64,000 nt of DNA from Sphingobacteriales bacterium. GTDB taxonomy: Bacteria > Bacteroidota > Bacteroidia > Chitinophagales > Chitinophagaceae. Each line of letters opens with the position of its first letter. The stretch's first letter is position 1. Positions 17,735-27,071 of the stretch are shown in pieces. The translations under genes and the position numbers were made by a program. The notes under the pieces were generated by a model, which was not told the DNA's origin, made no database searches, and saw nothing but the letters and a program-made list of their open reading frames with translations. Where the stretch lies: NCBI GenBank assembly GCA_016708305.1, contig JADJGB010000010.1, positions 496,001-560,000 on the forward strand, written 5' to 3'.

Positions 17735-19968
17735 ATGAAGAGGATTTTTTTATTGGGATGTGCCCTTCCGGCCATCATTGCCGCAAGTGCACAAAAAGAA
17801 TTAATTGCACCCGACAGTATTTACGAATTGACTCCGTGAGGTAAAGGCTACACGGGTAAATGAAAAATCGCCATATTCCGTTAGTAATATTTCGGCTACC
17901 GATATTAAAAAGCAAAATCTGGGTCAAAATCTGCCTGCTTTGTTACAACAAACACCTTCGGTTGTTGTCAATTCCGACGACGGAACGGGTGTGGGCTATG
18001 CTTCCATTAGAATAAGAGGTACCGATGCCACAAGGATTAATCTTACTATCAACGGCATACCAATAAATGACCCCGAATCGCAGGGAATCTTCTTTGTCAA
18101 TTTCAGCGATCTGGCTTCTTCCGTCAATTCGGTACAAATACAGAGAGGTGTGGGCGCTTCTACCAACGGGGTGGGCGCATTTGGCGCTTCCATCAATATT
18201 TCAAATCTTAATCAAAGTAAAGAAGCAGCTGCTTCTATACAAAGCGCCTACGGTTCTTTCAACACCTGGAAAAATACTTTTCGTGCAGCAACAGGAATGT
18301 TAAAAAGTGGATTTCAGTTTGATTTACGTTTGTCCAAAATCAATTCGGATGGCTACATTGACCGGGCTTTCAGTGATTTGAAGTCGCTTCATTTCATTTC
18401 GGGATGGACATCCGGTAATGAAATGACAAATATAAAGTTTAACCTGATTACCGGAAAAGAACGAACCGGACAGGCATGGAATGGTGTGGGTATTTCGTTC
18501 AATGATAAAGAAAAACCCCTTCCTTATCAACAATTATTGGATAAAGCGGGTCGCACCACTAACGTGCTGGGGCAAATGCCCGACGGAACATTTTATAAAA
18601 ATCAAACAGATAATTATCAACAGGACTACTACCAGCTTTTTGTGAATCATAAATTCAACAACAACTGGACAGCTAATCTAGGTACTTTTCTTACAAGAGG
18701 CAAAGGTTATTATGAGGAATACAGACCCGGAGAAAAATTTAAAAGTTATGGCCTTTCTGATGTGAAGATAAAGGACTCGCTCATTAAAAAAACAAACCTT
18801 GTCAGGCAGATATGGTTAGATAATTATTATTATGGTACTGTTTTTTCAGCCAATTATTATAAAAAAAATACCGACCTTATTTTTGGAGGAGCCATTTTAA
18901 AATATGATGCCAAACATTATGGATTTGTCAAATGGGCCGAAATTGGAGTTCCTATTGACTATCGTTGGTATATCCTGCCTGCACACAAGACCGATATAAA
19001 TTTTTTGGTAAAATACAACAACAATTAGCAGATGGCTTTTATGCCTTTGGCGATATGCAGATTCGTGATGTGGTTTATAAAATCAGCGGTTTCAGAAAAA
19101 ATCCAACTGTACAATCTGATAATCATTACACTTTTTTCAATCCTAAACTTGGACTAAGCTATATTTTAAAGCATGACTATAATGCGAGCAGCAAACTATT
19201 TGCTTCTTATGCCATTGCCAATAAAGAGCCCAATCGTGATGACTTTGAAGCATCGCCCGACAATAAACCCAAACATGAAACTTTGTATGATGTGGAGGCC
19301 GGTTATCAATATAATGCCGTAAAATATTTTTTGGAATTACAGGCTATTATATGAAGTACAACAATCAGTTGATACTTTCAGGGAAAATTAATGATGTGGG
19401 CGCTTATGTAAGAACGAATGTAATGGACAGTTATAGGGCAGGTATTGAACTTACAGGAAGCGCAAGATTTACCGATTGGATAACTTTGGACGCTAACGCC
19501 ACTTTTAGCAAAAACAAAATCAAAAACATAACGCAGTACAACGATGATTATGATAGCGGAGGGCAGTTGCCCCAAATATTCACCAACTCAACTATTTCCA
19601 TGTCGCCCAGTACAATTATTGGTGCTACTGCTTCTTTTGAGCCCTTCTGCTTCAAGCGGAATAAAAATAATTTTTACATAGATATCACTGAAAAATATGT
19701 AAGCCGTCAATATTTGGACAATGGAATGGATAAGTTGAAAAGCATCAATCCTTATTCATTAACCGACCTGAGGTTGCGATTTCAAACCTCCCATAAAAAT
19801 CTGAAAGAATTGGAGATTGTGCTGCTGGTCAACAATATTTTCAATAAACAATATGAAAACAACGGATATACTTTCAGTTACAAATATCATGGAACGTTAA
19901 CAACAGAAAATTATTATTTCCCTCAGGCCGGAAGAAATTGGAACTTAGGAATTACAATTGGTTTTTAG
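17735..19968 (+). pseudogene. TonB-dependent outer-membrane receptor, probable thiamine uptake (OMR1-type), three frame breaks
   Basis: A signal peptide (MKRIFLLGCALPAIIAASAQ) leads to a plug domain (VKATRVNEKSPYSVSNISA, LLQQTPSVVV, then IRIRGTDATRINLTINGIP and GVGASTNGVGAFGASINIS) and a 22-strand-type barrel ending GRNWNLGITIGF, with the final Phe. Control by a TPP riboswitch points to uptake of thiamine or its precursors, as known for riboswitch-linked receptors in Bacteroidota. The frame breaks near 17838 (after YELTP), near 19003 and near 19330; the last two are in T runs and are each repaired by one added T (DINFFGKIQQQ; KYFFGITGYYMKY). No carboxypeptidase-like N-terminal domain is seen. 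Confidence 0.85.
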
Positions 19969-20044
19969 AAGAACAGTTTGCAAATCAAATGAAGCATGAT
20001 AGATTTAAAAAGTAACGAACTTTATCCTTAAATTGATTTCTATT

Positions 20045-20812
20045 ATGCAAGTGATATTCCCCATTCTGCTGATAATCTTTTTTGTAGGAATCATTTTTCT
20101 ATTAAGGAAAAAGAAAATTATTTTTCAGCCCGATGTATCTGTTGAAAAAAAGTTATTGCAACATTATGTGCCATTTTATCAAAAATTAAATGAGGCAGAT
20201 AAAGCTGAATTTTTGGCACAAGTCCAACTGTTTTTATCCAAAGTGCGAATAACAGGTATCGATACCTTAGTGGAGGATATTGATCGTGTATTTGTGGCTG
20301 CAGGATCGGTCATTCCGGTATTTGCTCATAAAAACTGGGAATACTCAAACATCGAAGAAGTACTGATTTATCCCGGATCATTTAATAACAATTTTCAATT
20401 GACCGGTGAAGAAAGAAATATTTTGGGAATGGTAGGCGATGGCGCTTTGCAAAATCAAATGATACTTTCGCAGCAGGATTTAAGAAACGGTTTTTTGCAT
20501 GATTACAATGCTTTAAATACAGTAATTCATGAGTTTGTACACCTTATAGACAAGATGGATGGCGCCATAGATGGCATACCGGAACTCTTGCTCCCACAAA
20601 AATTGATTAAGTTCTGGATGCAGATTATGGAAGAAGAAACTGAAGCCATAAAACAAGGTCATTCAGAAATTAATCCATACGGAGCAACCAAAAAGGCAGA
20701 ATTTCTGGCGGTGGTATCTGAGTACTATTTCAAACTTCCTGAATTGCTGCAACTCAATCATCCAGAACTTTTCTCCTATTTGGATTTAATGTTTAAAGGT
20801 AAAAAAGAATAA
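20045..20812 (+). CDS. MtfA-like zinc-dependent peptidase (M90)
   Basis: One N-terminal membrane segment (VIFPILLIIFFVGIIFLL) is followed by the MtfA domain. The zinc site is HEFVH within NTVIHEFVHLIDKMDGAIDG, with the downstream acidic/NPYGATKKAEFLAVVSEYYF segment typical of the family. In E. coli MtfA acts as a cytosolic aminopeptidase tied to Mlc and glucose uptake; here the N-terminal anchor suggests the same fold tethered to the membrane. It follows the TonB receptor after 76 bases on the same strand and may be in the same transcript, but a functional link to thiamine is not obvious. The ATG at 20045 gives the anchor directly. Confidence 0.82.
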   Translation: MQVIFPILLIIFFVGIIFLLRKKKIIFQPDVSVEKKLLQHYVPFYQKLNEADKAEFLAQVQLFLSKVRITGIDTLVEDIDRVFVAAGSVIPVFAHKNWEYSNIEEVLIYPGSFNNNFQLTGEERNILGMVGDGALQNQMILSQQDLRNGFLHDYNALNTVIHEFVHLIDKMDGAIDGIPELLLPQKLIKFWMQIMEEETEAIKQGHSEINPYGATKKAEFLAVVSEYYFKLPELLQLNHPELFSYLDLMFKGKKE

Positions 20813-20828
20813 GACTGGCATAAAAAAA

Positions 20829-20850
20829 CCGGTTCATTTAGTGGAACCGG
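20829..20850 (+). terminator. Hairpin terminator between convergent genes
   Basis: CCGGTTC pairs with GAACCGG over an 8-base loop, with an A run before and an A/T-rich stretch after. It lies 17 bases past the peptidase stop and just beyond the stop of the opposing gene. Confidence 0.75.
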
Positions 20851-20873
20851 CATTAAAATCAAAATAAAATATT

Positions 20874-21307
20874 CTAAAAATCCAAACTTCCATAGTTTTT
20901 GTCCCAATAGTATGACTTCTTAGGAATGATTCGTATCAAAGAAATATTTGGATCGTCATTACCCTTTGGTATCCATGCCTTTACAGAATGTGATGATTTA
21001 CTTTCAATAATCTTTTTATCATTATATACATAAGCATCACCATAAACAGTAAGGTACTCATTGCTTTTTAGAGAAGAGAACAACAACTGCACCTTGTCAT
21101 CTATTTTCACTTCTACATTTTTACTGCTTACATCCGAACTTAAAAACCACATATCTCCATTATTATCAACCTCTTGCAACAACATTGGCCGTGTATTAAC
21201 GGGTTGATCGTCCAACTGGGTGCAGAACATACACACTTTGGCGTTTTCTGCCAGGGTTTTTAATTTCTCAATAGCTTCCTTGTCTTTCAGATTTATTTTT
21301 CGACCAT
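20874..21307 (-). pseudogene. PNPOx-like / general stress protein 26 family flavin-binding protein, 5' frameshift
   Basis: The split-barrel pattern of pyridoxamine-phosphate-oxidase-like stress proteins is visible: VCMFCTQLDDQPVNTRPMLL, then GDMWFLSSDVSSKNVEVK, VQLLFSSLKSNEYLTVYGDA and the end RIIPKKSYYWDKNYGSLDF. Such proteins bind FMN or F420-like cofactors and are often stress-induced; no pathway can be given. The natural start is the ATG at 21307; one A must be added to the A run at about 21298 to read MVEKINLKDKEAIEKLKTLA and reach the remaining frame. As read, only an internal Met at 21236 would serve and would remove the first strand. Confidence 0.75.
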
Positions 21308-21545
21308 AAACATAAATTTTGTACGGTAAAGTTATTACAAATTCAAACTCATTTAGCTCAGTTTTTTATGATTTTAGACAGGTTTTTGAAAGGTGCAAAT
21401 CCTATATTTATTTCTTTAAAAAATTATTCTTTCAGAGGGTGATTCAACTAATTTAGTTACATCCAAATTTTAGCAAACACAAGTTTTCTAATTTGAACAT
21501 TTTGGACTAATTTTCGCTTTTTGATAAAATACGCTTCAAAACAAT

Positions 21546-22924
21546 ATGACTGAGGATAAAAATACATTAGGCGATATTCGGGTTTATTTTCAAAACGGTA
21601 AAACCATCCCCTACCCTTTCAGGTTGAATCAATTAAAAGCATTAAAAAAATCGCTGGAAGAAAATGAACAACTGTTAACAGGAGCGCTTTATGATGATTT
21701 GAAAAAAAGTGAAACCGAGGCATATCTGACAGAGTTCGGACTATTACTTTCGGAATTAAAACTGGCTATTAAAAACCTTAATAAATGGATGAAACCAAAA
21801 CGGGTAAAAACGAATCTGGTCAATCTGCCGTCATCCAGCTATTTGTATCCCTATCCCAAAGGAGTTGTTCTCATTATTGGCGCATGGAATTATCCTTTAT
21901 TACTGAGCATTGCTCCTGTAATAGGCGCTATGGCAGCAGGCAATTGTATTGTCCTCAAACCCTCGGAGCACGCCTCTGCTACTGCGGCTGCTATCGAAAA
22001 AATATTTAAAAAAACCTTTGATGAAAATTACATCCGTGTTGTTCAGGGCGAAGGAAGCATTGTAGTACCCGAACTGATGAATCAAATTCACTTTGACCAT
22101 ATTTTTTACACCGGAAGCGGAATGGTTGGAAAAGCGGTATATGAACTGGCTGCTAAAAGCCTGATACCTGTTACGCTGGAGCTTGGTGGCAAAAGCCCTG
22201 CGATAGTGGAAAAAGACGCCAATATAAAAATTGCTGCCAGACGAATAGTTTTTGGCAAATATATGAATGCAGGTCAAACCTGTGTGGCTCCCGATTATGT
22301 GCTGGTACATGAAGACGTACAGGAACAACTGGTAGCAGCATTAAAAAGTTCAATTCAGGACTCGTTTGGTGTAGATAATCAACAAAGCATTGACTATGGC
22401 AGAATCATTAACCACAGGCAGTTTGACCGATTGGTAGCGCTTATTGAAAATGCCGAAGGCGAAATTGTGGAAGGAGGCAAGTTCGACAGTGAAGATTTAT
22501 ATATTGCTCCTACCATCGTTAATAATACACCATTGACTTCTCCACTGATGCAGGAAGAAATTTTGGCCCTATATTACCCATTATTAGTTTCAGGGAGATA
22601 GGAGAGGCATTAAATATTGTGGCGCGGCATCCTAATCCGCTTACTTTTTATCTGTTTACTTCGGATAAAAAAAATGAAAACGGGTGGTTATCCAAAGTGT
22701 CTTTTGGCAATGGTTGCATCAACAATACGGTGCAGCATCTGGCAAACCCCTGCCTGCCCTTTGGCGGTGTTGGTCAAAGCGGCATCGGCGCTTACAGAGG
22801 AGAAAGTAGTTTCAAAGTATTTTCCACAGAAAGGGCAATTATGAAAACACCTACCTGGTTTGACCCGTCCATAAAATATCCGCCATATAGAAATAAATTA
22901 AAATGGTTAAAAAAAATTCTTTAA
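21546..22924 (+). pseudogene. NAD(P)-dependent aldehyde dehydrogenase (fatty-aldehyde/coniferyl type), one frameshift
   Basis: The protein is about 459 residues once joined, the size of class-3 type ALDHs. Motifs are PKGVVLIIGAWNYPLLLSI, the cofactor region VLKPSEHASATAAAIEK, HIFYTGSGMVGKAVY, the general-base Glu in TLELGGKSPAIV and the catalytic Cys in MNAGQTCVAPDYVLVH. A C-terminal hydrophobic/basic tail (YRNKLKWLKKIL) may touch the membrane. The frame breaks at the TTTT at 22561: one added T gives EEIFGPILPIISF, the family's standard wording. The break falls after the catalytic Cys, so a truncated product would lack the last quarter. Likely substrate: long-chain or aromatic aldehydes. Confidence 0.87.
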
Positions 22925-23384
22925 TTAATGAAGTAACCTAAATTATTCTGGAATTTCCTTAAAAACACACGTTCTAACTATTGAAAGTCTTATCATGCAA
23001 AGGTTTACATTGTTTTAGAAGTGCAAGCCTTTTTTTGGTTTAGTTTTTGGTCAGACTGTCAAACTGTCCGAAAAAGTTTCCTCAAAAAGTGTGTCCATTT
23101 TCGTAAAATGCAGTTCCAACAAACATTTTAATACGATTATGGACACAAACTCTTTATCTATCAACCGTTTCCAAGGCGCAATTTAGTAAATTATCGGGAA
23201 TCATTTCTAATTTTACCACATCAAAATTTTTTGGCAATGAAAGAAAATGTATTTACTTCCCCATGTAGTATGTTTATCGCTGCGTTTTAGTTCACAATTT
23301 TTTCTAACTTTTGAACGATATTGCCGACTGTTTATCGGAAAAATTGATAATTGCTTCATCGACAATTCGAACACTAATTTTTAA
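22925..23384. other. 460-bp gap without a recognisable gene
   Basis: No convincing coding frame was found. A short start (MDTNSLSINRFQGAI, from 23138) ends after 15 codons. The stretch includes TGTGTCC and GGACACA motifs about 50 bases apart (23090-23145) that could be the worn ends of a small element, but no further support was seen. Confidence 0.5.
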
Positions 23385-23720
23385 AAACAAACTAATGAAA
23401 AAGATAATTTTAATGCGCCAAATTATCACATCAATTTCGATTTTGGTAACTCAGGCTTTGGGCCAAAACAGGTTTGGTCATTTAATACAACACTCCGATA
23501 CAAACCAGGATATTATTATGTGGTTACCGGTAGCGGTGGCGAAGGTATTGTTCCTTTCTTTGCAGTTATTGATGCGCACATCAGCTATAAATTGTTAAAA
23601 GCCCGCTCTAGCATCCGCCTTGGCGGTACCAATATCACCAATAAAAATTATTCTACAGATATTGCCAATCCTAAGATCGGAGCCACTTATTATTTATCCT
23701 TTACATATAATATTTTCTAA
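23385..23720 (+). pseudogene. C-terminal remnant of a TonB-dependent receptor
   Basis: Only the last barrel strands remain: NFDFGNSGFGPKQVWSFN, TTLRYKPGYYYV, FAVIDAHISYKLLKARSS, the TonB-receptor signature RLGGTNITNKNYST and the final YYLSFTYNIF. No start, plug or signal sequence precedes it. The sequence is not a copy of the receptor at 17.7 kb. It is therefore a degraded second receptor, closed by a clear terminator. Confidence 0.8.
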
Positions 23721-23769
23721 ATAATGGTATAATTCATAAAATATCATACATTCAACCATTCACTTTATA

Positions 23770-23798
23770 AAAATGGCAGATGCTATCGCTGCCATTTT
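23770..23798 (+). terminator. Perfect 10-bp hairpin terminator
   Basis: AAAATGGCAG pairs with CTGCCATTTT over a 9-base loop, followed by a T-rich run. It separates the TonB-receptor remnant from the glycosyltransferase gene. Confidence 0.85.
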
Positions 23799-23806
23799 TA
23801 TTTTTA

Positions 23807-23833
23807 TTGAGAATAAATAACTCAATATATTTG
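23807..23833 (+). promoter_or_regulatory. Bacteroidota promoter, leaderless arrangement
   Basis: TTG at 23807 (-33 element) and TATATTTG at 23826-23833 (-7 element) are 19 bases apart, a good match to the sigma-ABfr type promoter. The predicted start point is within a base or two of the ATG at 23839, so the mRNA would have almost no 5' leader. Confidence 0.7.
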
Positions 23834-23838
23834 CGGCC

Positions 23839-24957
23839 ATGCCTTTACTAAGTGCTGAACATATTGTATTTTATCTTTTTTGCCTGATAACACTGGTACT
23901 CATTACATATTACCTTTGTTTTTTTGCCAGATTAGCTTTTTATACGCCCAAACAAAAAAGGGAAAGCCAGCAACATGCCGTTTCTGTTATTATATGCGCG
24001 CGAAACGAGGAGGAGAATCTTGCCAGAAACATACCGGGAATTATTTTTCAAAAATATGATAGCACCAAACAGATTGTAATTGTGAATGACAACTCTACCG
24101 ATGATTCATTTTATGTATTGCATGAACTTAACAATACCTTCAAGAGCCTTACAATTGTTGACCTGGGGCAAGAGCCTAAACTGATTTCGGGTAAAAAATT
24201 TCCTTTGTCTGTAGGTATTCGCGAAGCACAACATGAAGTGCTTTTGCTTACGGATGCGGATTGTGTGCCGGCCTCCGAGTTTTGGCTTGAAAAAATGCAG
24301 GCAGGTTTTAATGATGGTATTGATATTGTTTTGGGATATGGCGCTTATCAGAAATTGCCTGGTTTCCTGAACAAAATAATTCGTTTTGAAACTTTCCATA
24401 CCGCTCTTCAGTATCTTTCCTATTCGCTTGCAGGAAAGACTTATATGGGTGTTGGCAGGAATTTGAGTTATAAAAAAAGTATTTTCCTGAAAAACAAAGG
24501 ATTTGCTTCAATAAACCATTTACCCGGTGGCGATGATGACTTGTTTATCAATAAAGTAGCCACAAAAAAGAATACAGCCATCGTAATTGACCATGAAGCA
24601 CACACCGTCAGCAAACCCAAAACCACCTGGAAAAGCTGGAAAGAACAAAAAAGAAGACATTATTCTACCAGTAAATATTACAAACCCGATCACAAATTTT
24701 TGTTAGGCGCTTACAGTTTTTCTCACTTTTCATTTTATTTTCTGGCTATTGCGACAGCCATTATGTACAACTGGGAGATTGTGGAAGGAATTTTTCTGGT
24801 GAAATCAATACTTCAGCAAATTATTTTTTCAAAGGTGATGAAAAAGCTGAATGAAGCCGACCTGATTAAATGGCTGTTCTTTATGGATGTGTGGATGGTT
24901 TTTTATTATATTTATTATTCGCCAATGCTTTGGAAAAAAGAAGTCAGAACCTGGTAA
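23839..24957 (+). CDS. Membrane-bound family 2 glycosyltransferase
   Basis: This 372-residue protein has an N-terminal membrane segment (VFYLFCLITLVLITYYLCFF), a GT2 domain with VSVIICARNEEENL, the DxD-type acceptor NDNSTDD, and LLLTDADCVPASE for nucleotide-sugar and metal binding, then the acceptor motif GGDDDLFINK and W-rich basic segment (TWKSWKEQKRRHYS) that resembles the QxxRW motif of processive enzymes. Two or three membrane segments close the protein. It probably transfers a sugar to a lipid or polysaccharide at the inner membrane. It is transcribed together with rsmG downstream (27-base gap). Confidence 0.85.
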   Translation: MPLLSAEHIVFYLFCLITLVLITYYLCFFARLAFYTPKQKRESQQHAVSVIICARNEEENLARNIPGIIFQKYDSTKQIVIVNDNSTDDSFYVLHELNNTFKSLTIVDLGQEPKLISGKKFPLSVGIREAQHEVLLLTDADCVPASEFWLEKMQAGFNDGIDIVLGYGAYQKLPGFLNKIIRFETFHTALQYLSYSLAGKTYMGVGRNLSYKKSIFLKNKGFASINHLPGGDDDLFINKVATKKNTAIVIDHEAHTVSKPKTTWKSWKEQKRRHYSTSKYYKPDHKFLLGAYSFSHFSFYFLAIATAIMYNWEIVEGIFLVKSILQQIIFSKVMKKLNEADLIKWLFFMDVWMVFYYIYYSPMLWKKEVRTW

Positions 24958-24987
24958 TAATCTATATTAAAGTTTACATTTACATTG

Positions 24988-25617
24988 ATGGAAATTATTT
25001 CTAAATACTTCTCTGACTTTTCCGAAAAGCAAACCACTCGGTTAAGCGCTCTGGAAGGCCTTTATAAAGATTGGAACGAAAAAATAAATGTAATCAGCCG
25101 TAAAGATATTGACAGCCTTTACGAAAAACATGTCCTACACTCTTTGAGCATTGCAGCAGTATTTCCTTTTCAGGATGGTACTCAAATAGTCGATTTGGGT
25201 TGTGGCGGCGGCTTCCCTGGCATACCACTGGCAATTTTTTTTCCGGAGGTACATTTTCATTTAGTGGACAGCATTGCCAAAAAACTAAAGGTAGTAGAAG
25301 CAGTAGCCCATGCCGTTGAACTAAAAAATATTACTGTACAGCACTCCAGAATTGAGGATATCAGAGATAAAAAATTTGACTTTGTAATATCGCGCGCAGT
25401 AGCGCCACTTAGGGATTTATGGAAATGGAGTAAACCTTTAATCAGAAAGAATACTCAGATTAAGGAAGAACCTGCTCCCGGACTGATATGCCTGAAGGGA
25501 GGCGACCTGGCGCAGGAAATTCACGAAAGCCTTGCAAGACCTTATATAACACCAATAAAAGAAATTTTTGAAGAACCTTTTTTTGAAGAAAAATATATTC
25601 TTTATCTGCCAAAATGA
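24988..25617 (+). CDS. rsmG: 16S rRNA (guanine527-N7)-methyltransferase RsmG
   Basis: This 210-residue GidB/RsmG protein uses SAM to methylate G527 in 16S rRNA. Marks are YKDWNEKINVISRKDI near the N-terminus, the SAM motif IVDLGCGGGFPGIPLAI, the VDSIAKKLKVV segment, and FDFVISRAVAPLRDLWKW with the invariant R-A. The start is the ATG at 24988, directly after a TTG that could be read instead. Loss of this gene is known to give low-level streptomycin resistance. The frame is intact. Confidence 0.95.
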   Translation: MEIISKYFSDFSEKQTTRLSALEGLYKDWNEKINVISRKDIDSLYEKHVLHSLSIAAVFPFQDGTQIVDLGCGGGFPGIPLAIFFPEVHFHLVDSIAKKLKVVEAVAHAVELKNITVQHSRIEDIRDKKFDFVISRAVAPLRDLWKWSKPLIRKNTQIKEEPAPGLICLKGGDLAQEIHESLARPYITPIKEIFEEPFFEEKYILYLPK

Positions 25618-25626
25618 CCTGCTAAA

Positions 25627-25941
25627 TTATGCTTGTGCGGGAGGCCCGCCAAAGTTTACAGGAAACTGAATTTCCTCAAGGTCTTTGATGTTTCCATGCA
25701 TGGCTTCAAATTTTTCTACATTTTCAATCATCGCTTTCATAAAGCGCTTGGCATGTTGTGGGGTAAAAATAATTCTGGACTTCACCTTGCTTTTGGGCGT
25801 TCCGGGCATCACATTTACAAAATCTATTACAAACTCGGCATGAGAATGCGTAATGATGGCAAGATTAGCATAAGAACCTTCTGCAATTTCCTCAGATATT
25901 TCTATATTCAACTGGTTGTTAGGTATTTGTTCTTCAGACAT
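25627..25941 (-). CDS. DUF3467 family protein
   Basis: This 104-residue protein has the full family pattern: NLAIITHSHAEFVIDFVNVM, MPGTPKSKVKSRIIFTPQHA and a helical part MKAMIENVEKFEAMHG ending in FPVNFGGPPAQA. The family is widespread in Bacteroidota and of unknown function. It lies 9 bases from the convergent rsmG stop. The frame is intact. Confidence 0.9.
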   Translation of the reverse strand: MSEEQIPNNQLNIEISEEIAEGSYANLAIITHSHAEFVIDFVNVMPGTPKSKVKSRIIFTPQHAKRFMKAMIENVEKFEAMHGNIKDLEEIQFPVNFGGPPAQA

Positions 25942-25974
25942 AAATATTTAATTTTCAACGAAGATAAATCAAAT

Positions 25975-26928
25975 TCACTGCTCCTCTGATTTTTTTAGCT
26001 CCCCTGCATATTTTTTATTTACGCTCCTTGCTTTATTAATAAAAAACACACTGCACAAGATAATACCCAAGCCGATAAGCTGCCAAAAAGTTAAATGCTC
26101 CTTATTGATAAAAACCCCCAGCATGACCGCTACCACAGGATTTACATAGGCATAACTGCTTACCTGAGTGGCATTGCGCACACTGATTAAAAAGACATAA
26201 GCGCTGTATCCGATGATGGAGCCAAAAAAAATGAGATACCCCACAGCCAACCATGATTTTAGTGGTACCTGCTGCCATTGCATGGTAAACATACTTTTAT
26301 CAAGAAGGCTGAATACCAAAAATACCAGTCCAGCAGAAAGCATTTGCCAGGCAGAGATAACTGAAGCAGCAACAGTACTGCTTGTATATTTTGAGTATAA
26401 GGAGCCTAATGTCCATCCAATATTGCCAACAATTAATATCAACATAGCCCATAGCGAGCCTGATAGGGCATTACCCGTACCGCCTAATTTTTCAAAAAAT
26501 AAACACAACACACCTATAATACCCATTACCACCCCCATAAGAATATATTTATTTCTGAAATTTTCAGTCCAGCGAGGCCTGTCCAAAACCAAAAACCATA
26601 TAGGCGAAGAGGCTACGAAGATGGCCACAAAAGAACTGGCCAAATGCTGCTCCGCAATAATGACGGCTCCATTACCCAGAAACAACATTAAAAAACCACT
26701 TACCACCGATGCAAAAATGGCTTTCAGATTCCATATTTTCTCTTTTTGAGAAACAACCCAAAGCAACATTAGCGTACCGGCTGCAAAAAAGCGAATACCT
26801 CCCAAAATCATAGGCGCTATATGCTTTACAGCCATTTCAATAAAAAAATAAGTAGAGCCCCAAATGATATAAACAGCAGCATAAGCCAGCCAGACCATTA
26901 AAACGGAGTGTTCTTTTTTGGGAGACAT
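25975..26928 (-). CDS. EamA/DMT-superfamily transporter (YedA/RhaT-like)
   Basis: This 317-residue protein has ten membrane segments in two EamA repeats, each starting with the typical small-residue motif: AYAAVYIIWGSTYFFIEMAV in the first and IGWTLGSLYSKY in the second. The end, GLGIILCSVFFINKARSV, is followed by a short charged tail. DMT proteins export metabolites or amino acids; the substrate is unknown. It is divergent from the cyclotransferase gene and 33 bases upstream of the DUF3467 gene on the same strand. The frame is intact. Confidence 0.87.
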   Translation of the reverse strand: MSPKKEHSVLMVWLAYAAVYIIWGSTYFFIEMAVKHIAPMILGGIRFFAAGTLMLLWVVSQKEKIWNLKAIFASVVSGFLMLFLGNGAVIIAEQHLASSFVAIFVASSPIWFLVLDRPRWTENFRNKYILMGVVMGIIGVLCLFFEKLGGTGNALSGSLWAMLILIVGNIGWTLGSLYSKYTSSTVAASVISAWQMLSAGLVFLVFSLLDKSMFTMQWQQVPLKSWLAVGYLIFFGSIIGYSAYVFLISVRNATQVSSYAYVNPVVAVMLGVFINKEHLTFWQLIGLGIILCSVFFINKARSVNKKYAGELKKSEEQ

Positions 26929-27071
26929 TCAGATAAAAATTTCTTTAGAAAAAAAAATTGCAAAGCGGCAAATCTACAAATTATACAGCGAAATGAAACT
27001 GTTAATATTTGTAAATAGAAGTCATACAATCTGCCTTTAGTATATTTTTGCAATTCATAAAAATTGAGATA

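Noticed and set aside
23090..23150. Ends of a small transposable element (TGTGTCC/GGACACA)
   Set aside because: The motifs are short, and no target duplication or transposase remnant was found between or around them.
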